Shown: piece by piece, positions 1 through 8,156 of the stretch | Layout: each line of letters begins with the position of its first letter | Numbering within the stretch: position 1 is the stretch's first letter | Source of the DNA: an uncultured Pseudomonadota bacterium | GTDB taxonomy: Bacteria; Pseudomonadota; Gammaproteobacteria; Methylococcales; Methylomonadaceae | NCBI GenBank assembly: GCA_903902945.1 | Contig: CAIUWU010000119.1 | Span: forward strand, 1-12,728 | Length of the DNA stretch: 12,728 nucleotides | Reading direction: 5' to 3' | Made by a program: the position numbers and the translations under genes | Notes under the pieces: model-generated | What the model was told of the DNA's origin: nothing | The model's database searches: none | Seen by the model: only the letters and a program-made list of their open reading frames with translations

Positions 1-1476
1 CTGGAAGCCATCGAAGATCAGTATGGTCATCTGAGTGCCGTGCGTTTCGAGCAACTGGCAGAACAGGAAGGCAGATGGCGTAAAACCGGTGAACAAGAAG
101 TAGCCTTGCGCGGTCTGTTTGTCGCTGCCGGCACGGCGCCGAATACCATCTATCAGTCCGAGCATCCGGGCACATTCGTGATGGATCATAAGTTTTACAA
201 ACGTCACGAACCCGAATGGTTGCAAGGTCAAGCACAACTGGTAGCATCAGAAGACGATGCACAAGTTAAAGTCGGCAAACCGGCTCCGTTTACCTCGTAT
301 AACAGTAATGGCCGTTTTATCACTTTCTACGGTGACAACCATCCGGTCTATGCCGGTAACGTGGTAAAAGCGATGGCCAGCGCCAAAGACGGTTATCCCT
401 ACATCGTTAAACTGTTTGCCGATCAACTGGCGAATCTGAACCCTGAACAGCAAAGTCAGCGTGATCAACAGTTAATCGCGCTACAGGACAGACTGGATAG
501 TGAATTCCTGGCCCATGTGGTAGCGGTCAATCGCCTGACACCGACCATCATCGAAGTAGTCATCAAAGCGCCTGCTGCCGCTCGCCATTTTGAACCGGGT
601 CAGTTCTATCGGGTACAGAACTTTGAATCGCTGGCACCTGTCCGCGAAAACACAGTGCTGGCTGCCGAAGGTCTGGCGCTGACCGGCGCCTGGGTAGATA
701 AAGAACAAGGCCTGGTTTCATTGATTGCCCTGGAAATGGGCAGTTCGAGTCGCCTGTGCGCCACCTGGCAAGTCGGTGAGCCACTGGTGCTGATGGGCGT
801 CACCGGTGCACCAACCGAAATCCCGCAAAATCAGACTGTCTTACTGCTGGGTGGCGGTCTGGGCAATGCGGTACTGTTCTCTATCGGTAAGGCGCTGCGT
901 TCGGCGGGCAATAAAGTGATTTATTTTGCCGGGTACCGTAACAGCGAAGACGTTTTCAAAGTCGAGGAAATTGAAGACGCCTCCGACATTATCGTCTGGG
1001 CTGTCGATGATCGTCCGGGTAATACCGCGATTCAACCGACCCGTTCGCAAGATAAAACTTTCGTTGGCAATATCGTACAAGCCATGATTGCTTACGCCAG
1101 CGGTGATCTGGGTGAAACTGACCTGCAACTGCAGGATGTCGATCATCTGATCGTCATCGGTTCCGATCGCATGATGGCTGCCGTCAAAGAAGCCCGCTTC
1201 GGCGTTCTGAAACCTTATCTGAAAGCCGGCCATGAAGCGATTGGCTCTATCAACTCGCCGATGCAGTGCATGATGAAAGGTGTCTGTGCTCAATGTCTGT
1301 GTAAACACGTTGATCCGGAAAGCGGCGAAACCAGCTTTATGTATTCCTGCTACAACCAGGATCAGGCGTTGGATTATGTCGATTTTGACAATCTGCGCGC
1401 CCGTCTCAGACAAAACACGGTGCAGGAAAAGCTGTCATCGCTATGGCTGACCTATCTGCTGGAAGACCAGACCTGA
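1..1476 (+). CDS. Multidomain FAD/NAD(P) oxidoreductase, NfnB/GltD-like end fused to NfnA-like module (5' end outside window)
   Basis: The frame is open from the first base, so this is the C-terminal 491 residues of a longer protein; the GTG at 40 is not a credible start. Numbering from base 1, VAAGTAPNT (41-49) and the YGDNHPVYAGN stretch (about 102-112) look like the end of a GltD-type pyridine-nucleotide oxidoreductase. From about 165 a ferredoxin-reductase-like module follows. It has a flavin-binding region around GQFYRVQN, a dinucleotide-binding GGGLGN (284-289), and a cysteine cluster C423, C429, C432, C434 with C450 further on, like the [2Fe-2S] segment of PyrK/NfnA proteins. The likely role is cytoplasmic electron transfer between NAD(P)H and a ferredoxin or similar carrier. 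The order NfnB-like then NfnA-like suggests a single-chain version of the NfnAB transhydrogenase. This is inferred, because the N-terminal Fe-S/FAD half is not visible. nhaD follows after a hairpin. Confidence 0.75.
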   Translation: MEAIEDQYGHLSAVRFEQLAEQEGRWRKTGEQEVALRGLFVAAGTAPNTIYQSEHPGTFVMDHKFYKRHEPEWLQGQAQLVASEDDAQVKVGKPAPFTSYNSNGRFITFYGDNHPVYAGNVVKAMASAKDGYPYIVKLFADQLANLNPEQQSQRDQQLIALQDRLDSEFLAHVVAVNRLTPTIIEVVIKAPAAARHFEPGQFYRVQNFESLAPVRENTVLAAEGLALTGAWVDKEQGLVSLIALEMGSSSRLCATWQVGEPLVLMGVTGAPTEIPQNQTVLLLGGGLGNAVLFSIGKALRSAGNKVIYFAGYRNSEDVFKVEEIEDASDIIVWAVDDRPGNTAIQPTRSQDKTFVGNIVQAMIAYASGDLGETDLQLQDVDHLIVIGSDRMMAAVKEARFGVLKPYLKAGHEAIGSINSPMQCMMKGVCAQCLCKHVDPESGETSFMYSCYNQDQALDYVDFDNLRARLRQNTVQEKLSSLWLTYLLEDQT

Positions 1477-1496
1477 TAATCAAGCGCTTGCCAAGC

Positions 1497-1525
1497 GTCA
1501 TTCCCATCGCCCGGATGGGAATGAC
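1497..1525. repeat. REP-like perfect hairpin between the oxidoreductase and nhaD
   Basis: A 12-base arm GTCATTCCCATC (1497-1508) is matched perfectly by GATGGGAATGAC (1514-1525) across a 5-base loop. No T-tract follows on either strand, so it is not a classical intrinsic terminator. The GTCATTCCC...GGGAATGAC arms resemble dispersed extragenic palindromes (REP/RAYT-type) common in proteobacteria. It may stabilise the upstream mRNA 3' end or attenuate read-through into nhaD. A 10-base palindrome CAAGCGCTTG lies just before it (1481-1490). Confidence 0.6.
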
Positions 1526-1588
1526 AAAACACTTTTGCCGTGGAAAACTTGGACTGTTTTAGTTTCCCGCCATTCTATTTTTGAAACT

Positions 1589-1592
1589 GGAG
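1589..1592 (+). promoter_or_regulatory. Ribosome binding site deciding the nhaD start
   Basis: GGAG sits 6 bases before GTG at 1599, ideal Shine-Dalgarno spacing. The alternative TTG at 1581 has no such site in front of it. This supports the shorter protein starting MFARLSVLLLL. Confidence 0.6.
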
Positions 1593-1598
1593 TTTTCA

Positions 1599-3038
1599 GT
1601 GTTTGCACGCCTGTCCGTTTTGCTGCTACTGACATTTTCACCGTTAATTGCCTGGGCTGAAGCCGAACCGGTGACACAAGCATTAAACCTGACTTCACAC
1701 TGGGTCGGTTATACCGCAATTGCCATCTTTGCGATTGCTTACCTGTTGGCGATGACCGAAGAAGTCACGGAACTCAATAAATCGAAGCCCATGGTCCTGG
1801 CCGCCAGCCTGATCTGGGCGTTCATCGCCTCGATTTATGTCAGCGATGGTATGGGAGAACAGGCAGGCAAAGCCTTTCGTGCCTGTCTTGAAGGCTATGC
1901 CGAACTATTTTTGTTCATCATGGTGTCCATGGCCTATCTGAATGCGATGGAAGATCGTGGCGTGTTCGACAATCTACGCGTCTGGTTGCTCAGCAAAGGC
2001 TTCAGCTACCGCAAGCTGTTCTGGATTACCGGCGCCATGTCATTTTTCATGTCCTCAATTTGCAACAATCTCACCACGGCCTTGCTGATGGGGGCCGTGA
2101 TCATGGCAATGGGCAAGGATAATCGCCGTTTCGTGACCCTGGCAGCAATCAACGTGGTGGTAGCCACCAATGCCGGCGGTTCATTCAGTCCGTTTGGCGA
2201 CATCACCACCCTGCTGGTCTGGCAAAGCGGTGTGGTACCGTTTGTCGATTTTTACTCGCTATTCCTGCCGGCAGTGGTCAATTTTGCCCTGCCTGCAATG
2301 GTGATGCATTTCTGGATACCCAAACAGCAACCGGCGGCAGTCGGCAAAGCCCCGGTGATGAAACGTGGTGCAATTGCGATGATCGTGCTGTTTTTACTGA
2401 CCATTATCACCGCGATCAGCTTCGAGAATATGCTTGATCTGCCGCCTGCCGCCGGCATGCTGGCGGGTCTGACCTACCTGAAATTTCTGGGCTTTTATCT
2501 GCAAAAGACTTCGGCGAAACAGAAAGACAAAATCAGCGATTTTGCCCATGTTTACAAACTGTATAACGTCGAAATTCCTACTCAGTCCAAATCGCAGCAT
2601 TTCGACGTTTTCAAAAGTGTCGCCACTCTGGAATGGGACACGCTGCTGTTCTTTTATGGGGTGATGATCAGTGTTGGTGGCCTGAGTTTCATCGGCTATC
2701 TGTCACTGGCCTCCGATGTGCTGTATGTCGGCATGGACCCGACGATTGCCAACATCATCGTCGGCATTCTGTCCGCCTTTATCGATAACGGCACCATTAT
2801 GTTCGCGGTGCTGACCATGCATCCCGATATTTCTCAGGGCCAGTGGTTGCTGGTAACGCTGACTGCCGGCGTCGGCGGCAGTCTGCTGGCAATCGGTTCG
2901 GCGGCGGGCGTGGGTCTGATGGGGCAGATGAAAGGCCTCTATACTTTCAGCGCCCATTTAAAATGGATGCCGGTCATTATGCTCGGTTATGCCGGTAGTA
3001 TTGCCATGCATTTTCTGCTCAATGCGCATTATTTCTGA
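1599..3038 (+). CDS. nhaD: Na+/H+ antiporter, NhaD family
   Basis: This is a polytopic inner-membrane antiporter that exchanges cytoplasmic Na+ (or Li+) for protons in pH and sodium homeostasis. The 479-residue length fits NhaD of the ion transporter (IT) superfamily. Many hydrophobic segments are visible, with the characteristic polar stretches SSICNNLTTALLMGAV and NAGGSFSPFGDITTLLVWQ in the first half and SAFIDNGTIMFAVLTMHP plus AIGSAAGVGLMGQMKGLYTF in the second. The N-terminus, hydrophobic up to AWAEAEP, looks like a signal peptide or first helix. I chose GTG at 1599 because GGAG (1589-1592) lies 6 bases upstream; the longer reading from TTG at 1581 would put this ribosome site inside the gene. 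The gene is codirectional with the upstream oxidoreductase (122-base gap) and with hypF (57-base gap). Confidence 0.92.
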   Translation: MFARLSVLLLLTFSPLIAWAEAEPVTQALNLTSHWVGYTAIAIFAIAYLLAMTEEVTELNKSKPMVLAASLIWAFIASIYVSDGMGEQAGKAFRACLEGYAELFLFIMVSMAYLNAMEDRGVFDNLRVWLLSKGFSYRKLFWITGAMSFFMSSICNNLTTALLMGAVIMAMGKDNRRFVTLAAINVVVATNAGGSFSPFGDITTLLVWQSGVVPFVDFYSLFLPAVVNFALPAMVMHFWIPKQQPAAVGKAPVMKRGAIAMIVLFLLTIITAISFENMLDLPPAAGMLAGLTYLKFLGFYLQKTSAKQKDKISDFAHVYKLYNVEIPTQSKSQHFDVFKSVATLEWDTLLFFYGVMISVGGLSFIGYLSLASDVLYVGMDPTIANIIVGILSAFIDNGTIMFAVLTMHPDISQGQWLLVTLTAGVGGSLLAIGSAAGVGLMGQMKGLYTFSAHLKWMPVIMLGYAGSIAMHFLLNAHYF

Positions 3039-3050
3039 TCGTTTCTATCG

Positions 3051-3082
3051 GCAGGTTCAGGCCTTAAGCACCTAGAACCTGC
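3051..3082 (+). other. Intercistronic hairpin just upstream of hypF
   Basis: GCAGGTTC (3051-3058) pairs perfectly with GAACCTGC (3075-3082). The stem can be extended by AGG (3059-3061) with CCT (3071-3073) after a one-base bulge, leaving a loop of about 9 bases. No T-run follows, so this is not a standard terminator. It ends 13 bases before the hypF ATG, a gene with no clear Shine-Dalgarno sequence, so it could affect hypF translation or mark an mRNA processing point. Function is inferred only. Confidence 0.4.
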
Positions 3083-3095
3083 TGCTGCCCAGCTC

Positions 3096-5363
3096 ATGAC
3101 CTGCCGCCAGCTCAGTATTGATATTCAGGGTCTGGTTCAAGGTGTCGGTTTCCGCCCCTTCGTTTACAGGCTGGCACAACGCTTTCGGCAGACCGGCTAT
3201 GTGGCCAACACCAACACCGGCGTTCGCATCGTCATTCAGGGCGAAATTACCGAGCAGCCATTGTTTCTGCAGGCGCTGCAAACCGAAAAACCACCGGCGG
3301 CCCTGATTCAGCGCTGCGATATTCAAGAAACCGCTGTCGATTGCTTTGACCGTTTCAGCATCGCAGACAGTTCAGACCAGGGCGTAGTGTCGGCTTTGGT
3401 GCCACACGATCAGGCGCCTTGCGCCGACTGCCTTGCCGACCTGCAAAATCCGGCCAGCCGTTTTTATCGATACCCGTTTACCAGTTGCAGTGCTTGCGGT
3501 CCGCGCTACAGCATTCTGAGCGCACTGCCGTTTGATCGCCAAACCACCACCATGGCGTCTTTCAGCCTTTGTCCAGCCTGCGCGCAGGACTATCACAACC
3601 CGGCTGACCGCCGTTTTCATGCCCAGACCATCAGCTGTCCGGCTTGCGGGCCACAACTGCAATGGCTGTCAGCCAGCGGCCAGCGGTTGGCCAGTAATGC
3701 CGACAGTCTGCAAGCCGCGATAAACGCATTGCAAGCGGGACAGATTATTGCTCTTAAAGGAGTTGGTGGTTTTCAACTCTGTGTCGATGCCACCGATCAG
3801 GCTGCCGTTGAACGCCTGCGCCAGCGCAAACAACGCTGGCATAAGCCGTTGGCGCTGATGGTGGCCGATTTGGCCAGCGCGCAGCAGCTGTGTCAGATCG
3901 ACGAGCTGCAAGCTCGCTTACTGACTTCGCCACAAGCGCCGATCGTGTTGCTAAACGCTAGCCGCAATACCGCTATCGCCAAATCGGTGGCCCAGGGTTC
4001 CGCCTGGCTGGGCTTGATGCTGCCGGCCTCGCCATTGCATCATTTATTAGCCAAGGCCGTGGCCAGACCGCTGGTGATAACCAGCGGCAATCGGCATCAT
4101 CAGCCCTTAATCAGCGATGACGTGCAAGCAATCAGCGATCTGGCGCAAGTCGCCGATGCTTTTTTGCTGCACAACCGTGAGATTACCCGTCCGCTCGATG
4201 ATGCCGTGGTGCGGGTAATTGCCGGACAAGCGACCTTGTTACGCAACGGTCGCGGCTATGCCCCCAGCCTGATTCAGACCGCGACTGCGACTGAGCCGGC
4301 GCTGGCAGTCGGTGGTCATTTGCATAACAGCATCGCTCTGCAGGTTGGCAGTACGCTGATTAATAGTCAGCATATCGGTGACCTAGATAATGCCGGCACC
4401 CAGAAACAGCTGGTTCGTACCGTCTCCGATCTGCAAGGGCTGTACCGGCAAACGGCCACCATGCTGATCCATGATTTACATCCGGACTATTTCAGCAGCC
4501 GCTGGGCGGTGCAGAGCCCAGGCCAGCACCATCCGGTTCAGCATCATTACGCGCATATTCTGTCCTGCATGGCCGAACATCAGCTGCGCCCGCCGCTGCT
4601 CGGCTTTGCCTGGGATGGCACCGGGCTGGGCGATGACGGTCATTACTGGGGCAGTGAGGCCTTGTTGATTCACCAACAGGGTTATCAAAGACTGGCGCAC
4701 TTGCGGCCTTTTGCCCTGCTGGGTGGGGATAAAGCTGCACAACAGCCGTTTCGCTCGGCGTTTGTGCTATTAAGCGCCCTTTATGGCGAACAGATCAACG
4801 ACGATTACCCTTGCCTGCAACAAATCCCGACTGAAGACCGGCTGCTGTTCCAGCAGATGCTGAAGCGCAAACTCAACTGTCCGCTAACCAGCAGTGCCGG
4901 ACGGCTGTTTGATGCGATCGCCAGTCTATTAGATATTTGCCATATCAATCATTATCAGGGCCAAGCAGCGATGGCCCTGGAGCAGCGCGCGGACCAGTCT
5001 GATTCAACCAGCCAATATCCGTTCGCGATCAGCGATAGCGTACCGGCGCTGATTGACTGGCAACCTATGATCTGCGCCTTGCTGGCCGATCTGCCGCAGC
5101 AATCCACCGCGGAGATTGCCGCCAGATTTCATAACACCCTGGCGGCAATCATCGTAGAAATCGCCCGCCGGGCCGGCGTAAAATCGGTAGCGCTGAGCGG
5201 AGGTTGCTTTCAGAATGCCCATTTAACCGGCAAAGCGATTAAACTGCTAAGCCAGGCCGGCTTTATCGTTTACAGGCATCAGCATATTCCTCCCAATGAT
5301 GGTGGTCTGGCTGTCGGCCAGCTCTACGGACATTATCTCAATCAGATTGTCACAATTCGGTAA
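3096..5363 (+). CDS. hypF: Carbamoyltransferase HypF, [NiFe]-hydrogenase maturation
   Basis: HypF uses carbamoyl phosphate and ATP to make carbamoyl-adenylate and transfers the carbamoyl group to the C-terminal cysteine of HypE, the source of the CN ligands of the [NiFe] active site. The 755-residue length is normal and all domains are present. An acylphosphatase-like domain contains QGLVQGVGFRPFVYRLA. Two zinc fingers show the exact family spacing CX2C-X18-CX2C-X24-CX2C-X18-CX2C (C109/C112, C131/C134, C159/C162, C181/C184). A YrdC-like domain includes KGVGGFQLC (about 205-385). The C-terminal Kae1-like domain carries HHYAH (H483, H484, H487), FAWDGTGLGDDGHYWGSE and SGGCFQN (701-707). The start is the ATG at 3096, which gives the usual short lead into the acylphosphatase domain. 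No other hyp or hydrogenase gene is in the window, so its substrate enzyme is encoded elsewhere. Confidence 0.95.
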   Translation: MTCRQLSIDIQGLVQGVGFRPFVYRLAQRFRQTGYVANTNTGVRIVIQGEITEQPLFLQALQTEKPPAALIQRCDIQETAVDCFDRFSIADSSDQGVVSALVPHDQAPCADCLADLQNPASRFYRYPFTSCSACGPRYSILSALPFDRQTTTMASFSLCPACAQDYHNPADRRFHAQTISCPACGPQLQWLSASGQRLASNADSLQAAINALQAGQIIALKGVGGFQLCVDATDQAAVERLRQRKQRWHKPLALMVADLASAQQLCQIDELQARLLTSPQAPIVLLNASRNTAIAKSVAQGSAWLGLMLPASPLHHLLAKAVARPLVITSGNRHHQPLISDDVQAISDLAQVADAFLLHNREITRPLDDAVVRVIAGQATLLRNGRGYAPSLIQTATATEPALAVGGHLHNSIALQVGSTLINSQHIGDLDNAGTQKQLVRTVSDLQGLYRQTATMLIHDLHPDYFSSRWAVQSPGQHHPVQHHYAHILSCMAEHQLRPPLLGFAWDGTGLGDDGHYWGSEALLIHQQGYQRLAHLRPFALLGGDKAAQQPFRSAFVLLSALYGEQINDDYPCLQQIPTEDRLLFQQMLKRKLNCPLTSSAGRLFDAIASLLDICHINHYQGQAAMALEQRADQSDSTSQYPFAISDSVPALIDWQPMICALLADLPQQSTAEIAARFHNTLAAIIVEIARRAGVKSVALSGGCFQNAHLTGKAIKLLSQAGFIVYRHQHIPPNDGGLAVGQLYGHYLNQIVTIR

Positions 5364-5380
5364 TAAAGCATTGTTACATT
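5347..5380 (+). promoter_or_regulatory. Possible Pho box and -10 upstream of phoB
   Basis: TTGTCAC (5347-5353), spacer AATT, then CGGTAAT (5358-5364) gives two half-sites 11 bases apart, resembling the Pho box pattern CTGTCAT-N4-CTGTCAT with 5 of 7 matches in each half. Ten bases later TACATT (5375-5380) could serve as a -10, the usual arrangement of PhoB-activated promoters that lack a good -35. The box overlaps the hypF stop codon. Autoregulation of phoBR is known in many bacteria; here it is inferred from a degenerate match. Confidence 0.35.
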
Positions 5381-5414
5381 ACAGAATGAAGTAGATTTTA
5401 ATTACAGGACAATT

Positions 5415-6107
5415 ATGTCGAATCTGAATATTCTGGTTGTAGAAGACGAAGAAGCCATCCGCGAGATGCTGCTAATGGCACTGAGTCAGGGTGACTTGAA
5501 TGTCACCGCCGTCGGCAGTGCCGAAGAAGCGTTACGGATACTGGCCGACATTAACGTCGATTTATTGGTGCTGGACTGGGTGTTACCCGGCATCAGCGGT
5601 GTCGAACTGGCGCGGCGCCTGAAAAATGACAGCCTTTATAAGCAATTGCCGATCATTTTACTGACCGCAAGAGGCGAAGAAGCGGATAAAATTCGCGGTC
5701 TTGAAATCGGCGCAGATGATTACATGACCAAACCGTTTTCACCGAAAGAACTGATTGCTCGCATCAAGGCAGTAATGCGCCGTACCGGCAAACTGGGAGA
5801 GTCAGGACAGTTGACTTATGGCGACCTGGTGCTGGACATAGGCCAGCACCGCCTGAGTATCGCCGGTAAAGGCATGGACGTCAGTCCTACGGAATTTAAA
5901 CTGATGCAGTTTTTTATGACCAATCCCGACAAGGTTTTCAGCCGCACCCACCTGCTGGATCAGGTCTGGGGACGTAGTGTTTACATCGAAGAGCGCACGG
6001 TTGATGTCCATATCCGGCGCCTGCGCAAGATTCTGGCCGAACAGGGTCGCGAAGAGATGATCCAGACGGTACGCGGCTTCGGCTACCGCTTTTCAATAAC
6101 AGGTTAA
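5415..6107 (+). CDS. phoB: Phosphate regulon response regulator PhoB
   Basis: This is a cytoplasmic OmpR/PhoB-family transcription factor activated by phosphorylation from PhoR under phosphate limitation. The receiver domain (1-120) has the acidic pair E10/D11, the phospho-acceptor D54 in LLVLDWVLPG, T83 in LLTAR and the conserved lysine in DYMTKPFSPKEL. The winged-helix DNA-binding domain (about 130-228) ends with the family signature EERTVDVHIRRLRKIL and TVRGFGYRFS. The 230 residues match PhoB length (E. coli 229). ATG at 5415 follows AGGA (5406-5409) at 5-base spacing. phoR starts 3 bases after the stop, so the two are co-transcribed. Assignment to PhoB rather than another OmpR-type regulator rests on overall sequence and the PhoR partner. 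Confidence 0.93.
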   Translation: MSNLNILVVEDEEAIREMLLMALSQGDLNVTAVGSAEEALRILADINVDLLVLDWVLPGISGVELARRLKNDSLYKQLPIILLTARGEEADKIRGLEIGADDYMTKPFSPKELIARIKAVMRRTGKLGESGQLTYGDLVLDIGQHRLSIAGKGMDVSPTEFKLMQFFMTNPDKVFSRTHLLDQVWGRSVYIEERTVDVHIRRLRKILAEQGREEMIQTVRGFGYRFSITG

Positions 6108-6110
6108 TGC

Positions 6111-7382
6111 ATGCAACGTTGGCAAAGAGAAATCAATATCACCATAGGCTTAGTGACACCGGCGCTGGTTACTGCCTATTTTGTAGGTCATTTGTCAACC
6201 CTGTTACTTGCCATTACCAGTTTCCTGCTGATCAGACAAACCCTGGCCATCAATGAGTTCGAGAAATGGCTGAATCGCGGCGGCTTTGGTGATATGCGCC
6301 ATCAGAAAGGCATCTGGGGCGATATTTATTACCACCTGTGGAAACTGAAAAAAACAGAAAAGAAGCGCAAGAAAAAACTCAGCCGCATGGTCGAACAGTT
6401 TCGCAGCTCGACCGATGCGCTGCCCGACGCCGCTGTGGTGATGAATCGCTATGGTGAAATCGAATGGAGTAACCGGGCTTGCCATAAAGTCCTGGGACTG
6501 AAAAAATCCGACAAAGGCCAGCGAGTGCCGAATCTGATCCGTAATCCGGCTTTCGTGCAGTTCCTGCGTTCCAGTGATTACAGTCAGAAAATCACCATTC
6601 CCTCGCCGGTCAATGAAAATCTGACCTTACAAATCAGCATCGTGCCTTATGGTGAAGGGCTGCGCCTACTACTGGCGCAAGACATCACCCAACTGAAAAG
6701 CGTTGAACGGATGCGCACCGACTTTGTCGCCAATGTCTCGCATGAACTGCGGACACCGCTCACGGTATTGAAAGGCTATCTGGAAACCTTGCTGGAAATG
6801 GATGATGGCAACAGCAGCTATAGCCGCTCTTTTCAGAATATGGCTGAACAAACCGAGCGCATGCATTTACTGATCGATGATTTGTTACTGCTGGCGCGAC
6901 TGGAAACCAAACAACGCAACAGCGAATGCGTCAATGCCCCCGAGCTATTGCAGCAACTGTGTCACGACACCCGGCTGCCGATTAAAGATGCCGGCCGGAT
7001 TCAGCTAAGCATTGCCAGCGACTGCAAAGTTCAGGGCGATGAACAGGAACTGCATAGCGCTTTCAGCAATCTGGTCAGTAATGCACTTAAATATTCGCCG
7101 GCCGATAAACCGGTCAACATCAGCTGGCAACAAGACCAACAAGGCGTTTATTTCGAAGTAGAAGATTTTGGCGAAGGGATTCCCGGTGCCGAGATTCCAA
7201 GGATCACCGAACGTTTCTACCGTGCCGATGTCAAACGCAATCATAAAATTCATGGTACCGGCCTGGGGCTGGCAATCGTCAAACATGTTCTGGCCCGCCA
7301 TGACGCCAAACTGGAAATTCATAGTCAGGTAGGCAAAGGCAGCCGCTTCCGCTGTCATTTTCCTGCCAGCCGGATCTGTTAA
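6111..7382 (+). CDS. phoR: Phosphate regulon sensor histidine kinase PhoR
   Basis: This is the membrane-anchored kinase/phosphatase partner of PhoB. Two closely spaced hydrophobic helices (about 9-27 and 29-47) with almost no periplasmic loop are followed by a basic linker rich in KK/RK (about 79-92), a PAS-like domain (about 95-195, MNRYGEIEWSNRACHKVLGL), and the transmitter. The H-box VSHELRTPLTVLKGYLETL has phosphorylatable H211. The ATPase domain has the N-box NLVSNALKYS (320-329), G1 DFGEGIP (from 352), F-box ERFYRAD and G2 GTGLGLAIVKH (from 382). Length 423 is close to E. coli PhoR (431). Lack of a periplasmic sensor domain is normal for PhoR, which senses through the PstSCAB-PhoU complex. 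No pst or phoU genes are in this window. AGG at 6101-6103 may serve as the ribosome site. Confidence 0.93.
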   Translation: MQRWQREINITIGLVTPALVTAYFVGHLSTLLLAITSFLLIRQTLAINEFEKWLNRGGFGDMRHQKGIWGDIYYHLWKLKKTEKKRKKKLSRMVEQFRSSTDALPDAAVVMNRYGEIEWSNRACHKVLGLKKSDKGQRVPNLIRNPAFVQFLRSSDYSQKITIPSPVNENLTLQISIVPYGEGLRLLLAQDITQLKSVERMRTDFVANVSHELRTPLTVLKGYLETLLEMDDGNSSYSRSFQNMAEQTERMHLLIDDLLLLARLETKQRNSECVNAPELLQQLCHDTRLPIKDAGRIQLSIASDCKVQGDEQELHSAFSNLVSNALKYSPADKPVNISWQQDQQGVYFEVEDFGEGIPGAEIPRITERFYRADVKRNHKIHGTGLGLAIVKHVLARHDAKLEIHSQVGKGSRFRCHFPASRIC

Positions 7383-7403
7383 GTGGATAAGAGGCCGTAG
7401 CGA

Positions 7404-8129
7404 CTAACGCAGGCTGCCGGTCGACAGTTGAAAACCAATCAATCCGTAAAACTCGTTACCGGTATGCTGCTCGGGAATACCGATTCCCAGATAGGTGTTC
7501 AGATTCTGCCAGCGGTAGTAATTTAGCGACACGGTAGCGCCGCTGATATTACTGTGACCGCCCAGATAATCGGCTCGCAGCACCAGATCATTCAAACTCC
7601 ATTCAAAACCAATCAGGCCACCAAAGTAGGCATGCCGGGTCGATAAAGCCGCATTGACATAATAACTGCCGCCATGCAGCTGCAGGTGATCGCTTATACG
7701 AAATTTGTTATTGATAAAGTCCAGATGATGCAGTTTGCCGAGTCCGCCCGGGATGCCGCTTGCTGCGCTATACAGCGCGTAACCGCTCTGGGTGGCCAGA
7801 ATGGTGGAAACCGCCCCGCTCCAGACCAAGGTTTTGGAAATCTGCAGATAGGTATCATCCTGATAACCGGGATCGCCCTGCCCGCTGAGCGGGATATTCT
7901 GGGTAGCCAGCGCAATATCCCAGTCATCCAGCGAGGAATAAGTCAATCCTGTATCCAGATAAGCGGATTGCTGATAGGGATTGATTTCAGCTGAAAAAGT
8001 CCAGGTGCCATCATTGGTCTGATTAGGGTGAACATTGACCTTGTTTCTGCGACTCTTGCCTTTGGCCAGTAGCGGCCCGGACAACAGTACAGCCGTGATC
8101 AGAATGGCAATCCGGCTGATAGTGCTCAC
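7404..8129 (-). CDS. Exported, probably outer-membrane beta-barrel protein of unknown function
   Basis: I do not recognise a named family. The 241-residue protein opens with a signal peptide (basic start, hydrophobic ITAVLLSGPLLA, probable cleavage near residue 22). The mature part alternates short amphipathic strands rich in Y, W, G, S and N with polar turns, for example SAYLDTGLTYSSLDDWDIAL and GGLIGFEWSLNDLVLRADYL. It ends in a strand containing FYGLIGFQLS. This is typical of small outer-membrane barrels of roughly 8-12 strands. There are no cysteines. The start is GTG at 8129; the overlapping ATG at 8131 is out of frame and stops at once. A weak AGGGA lies 10 bases upstream. It begins 27 bases after the desaturase stop on the same strand, so the two are likely co-transcribed, hinting at an envelope or lipid link. 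It converges with phoR across 21 bases without a visible terminator. Confidence 0.7.
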   Translation of the reverse strand: MSTISRIAILITAVLLSGPLLAKGKSRRNKVNVHPNQTNDGTWTFSAEINPYQQSAYLDTGLTYSSLDDWDIALATQNIPLSGQGDPGYQDDTYLQISKTLVWSGAVSTILATQSGYALYSAASGIPGGLGKLHHLDFINNKFRISDHLQLHGGSYYVNAALSTRHAYFGGLIGFEWSLNDLVLRADYLGGHSNISGATVSLNYYRWQNLNTYLGIGIPEQHTGNEFYGLIGFQLSTGSLR

Positions 8130-8156
8130 ATCGGCGGCATCCCTGCCGCTATTGGG

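Noticed and set aside
841..1413. 190-codon minus-strand open frame inside the oxidoreductase gene
   Set aside because: It is antisense to a clearly coding frame, with no family features and no ribosome site; it is a shadow of the real gene.
1497..1525. Hairpin as a rho-independent terminator
   Set aside because: No T-run follows on either strand; better described as a REP-like hairpin.
1581..1598. TTG start six codons upstream for nhaD
   Set aside because: The GGAG ribosome site lies inside this extension and fits GTG 1599 instead.
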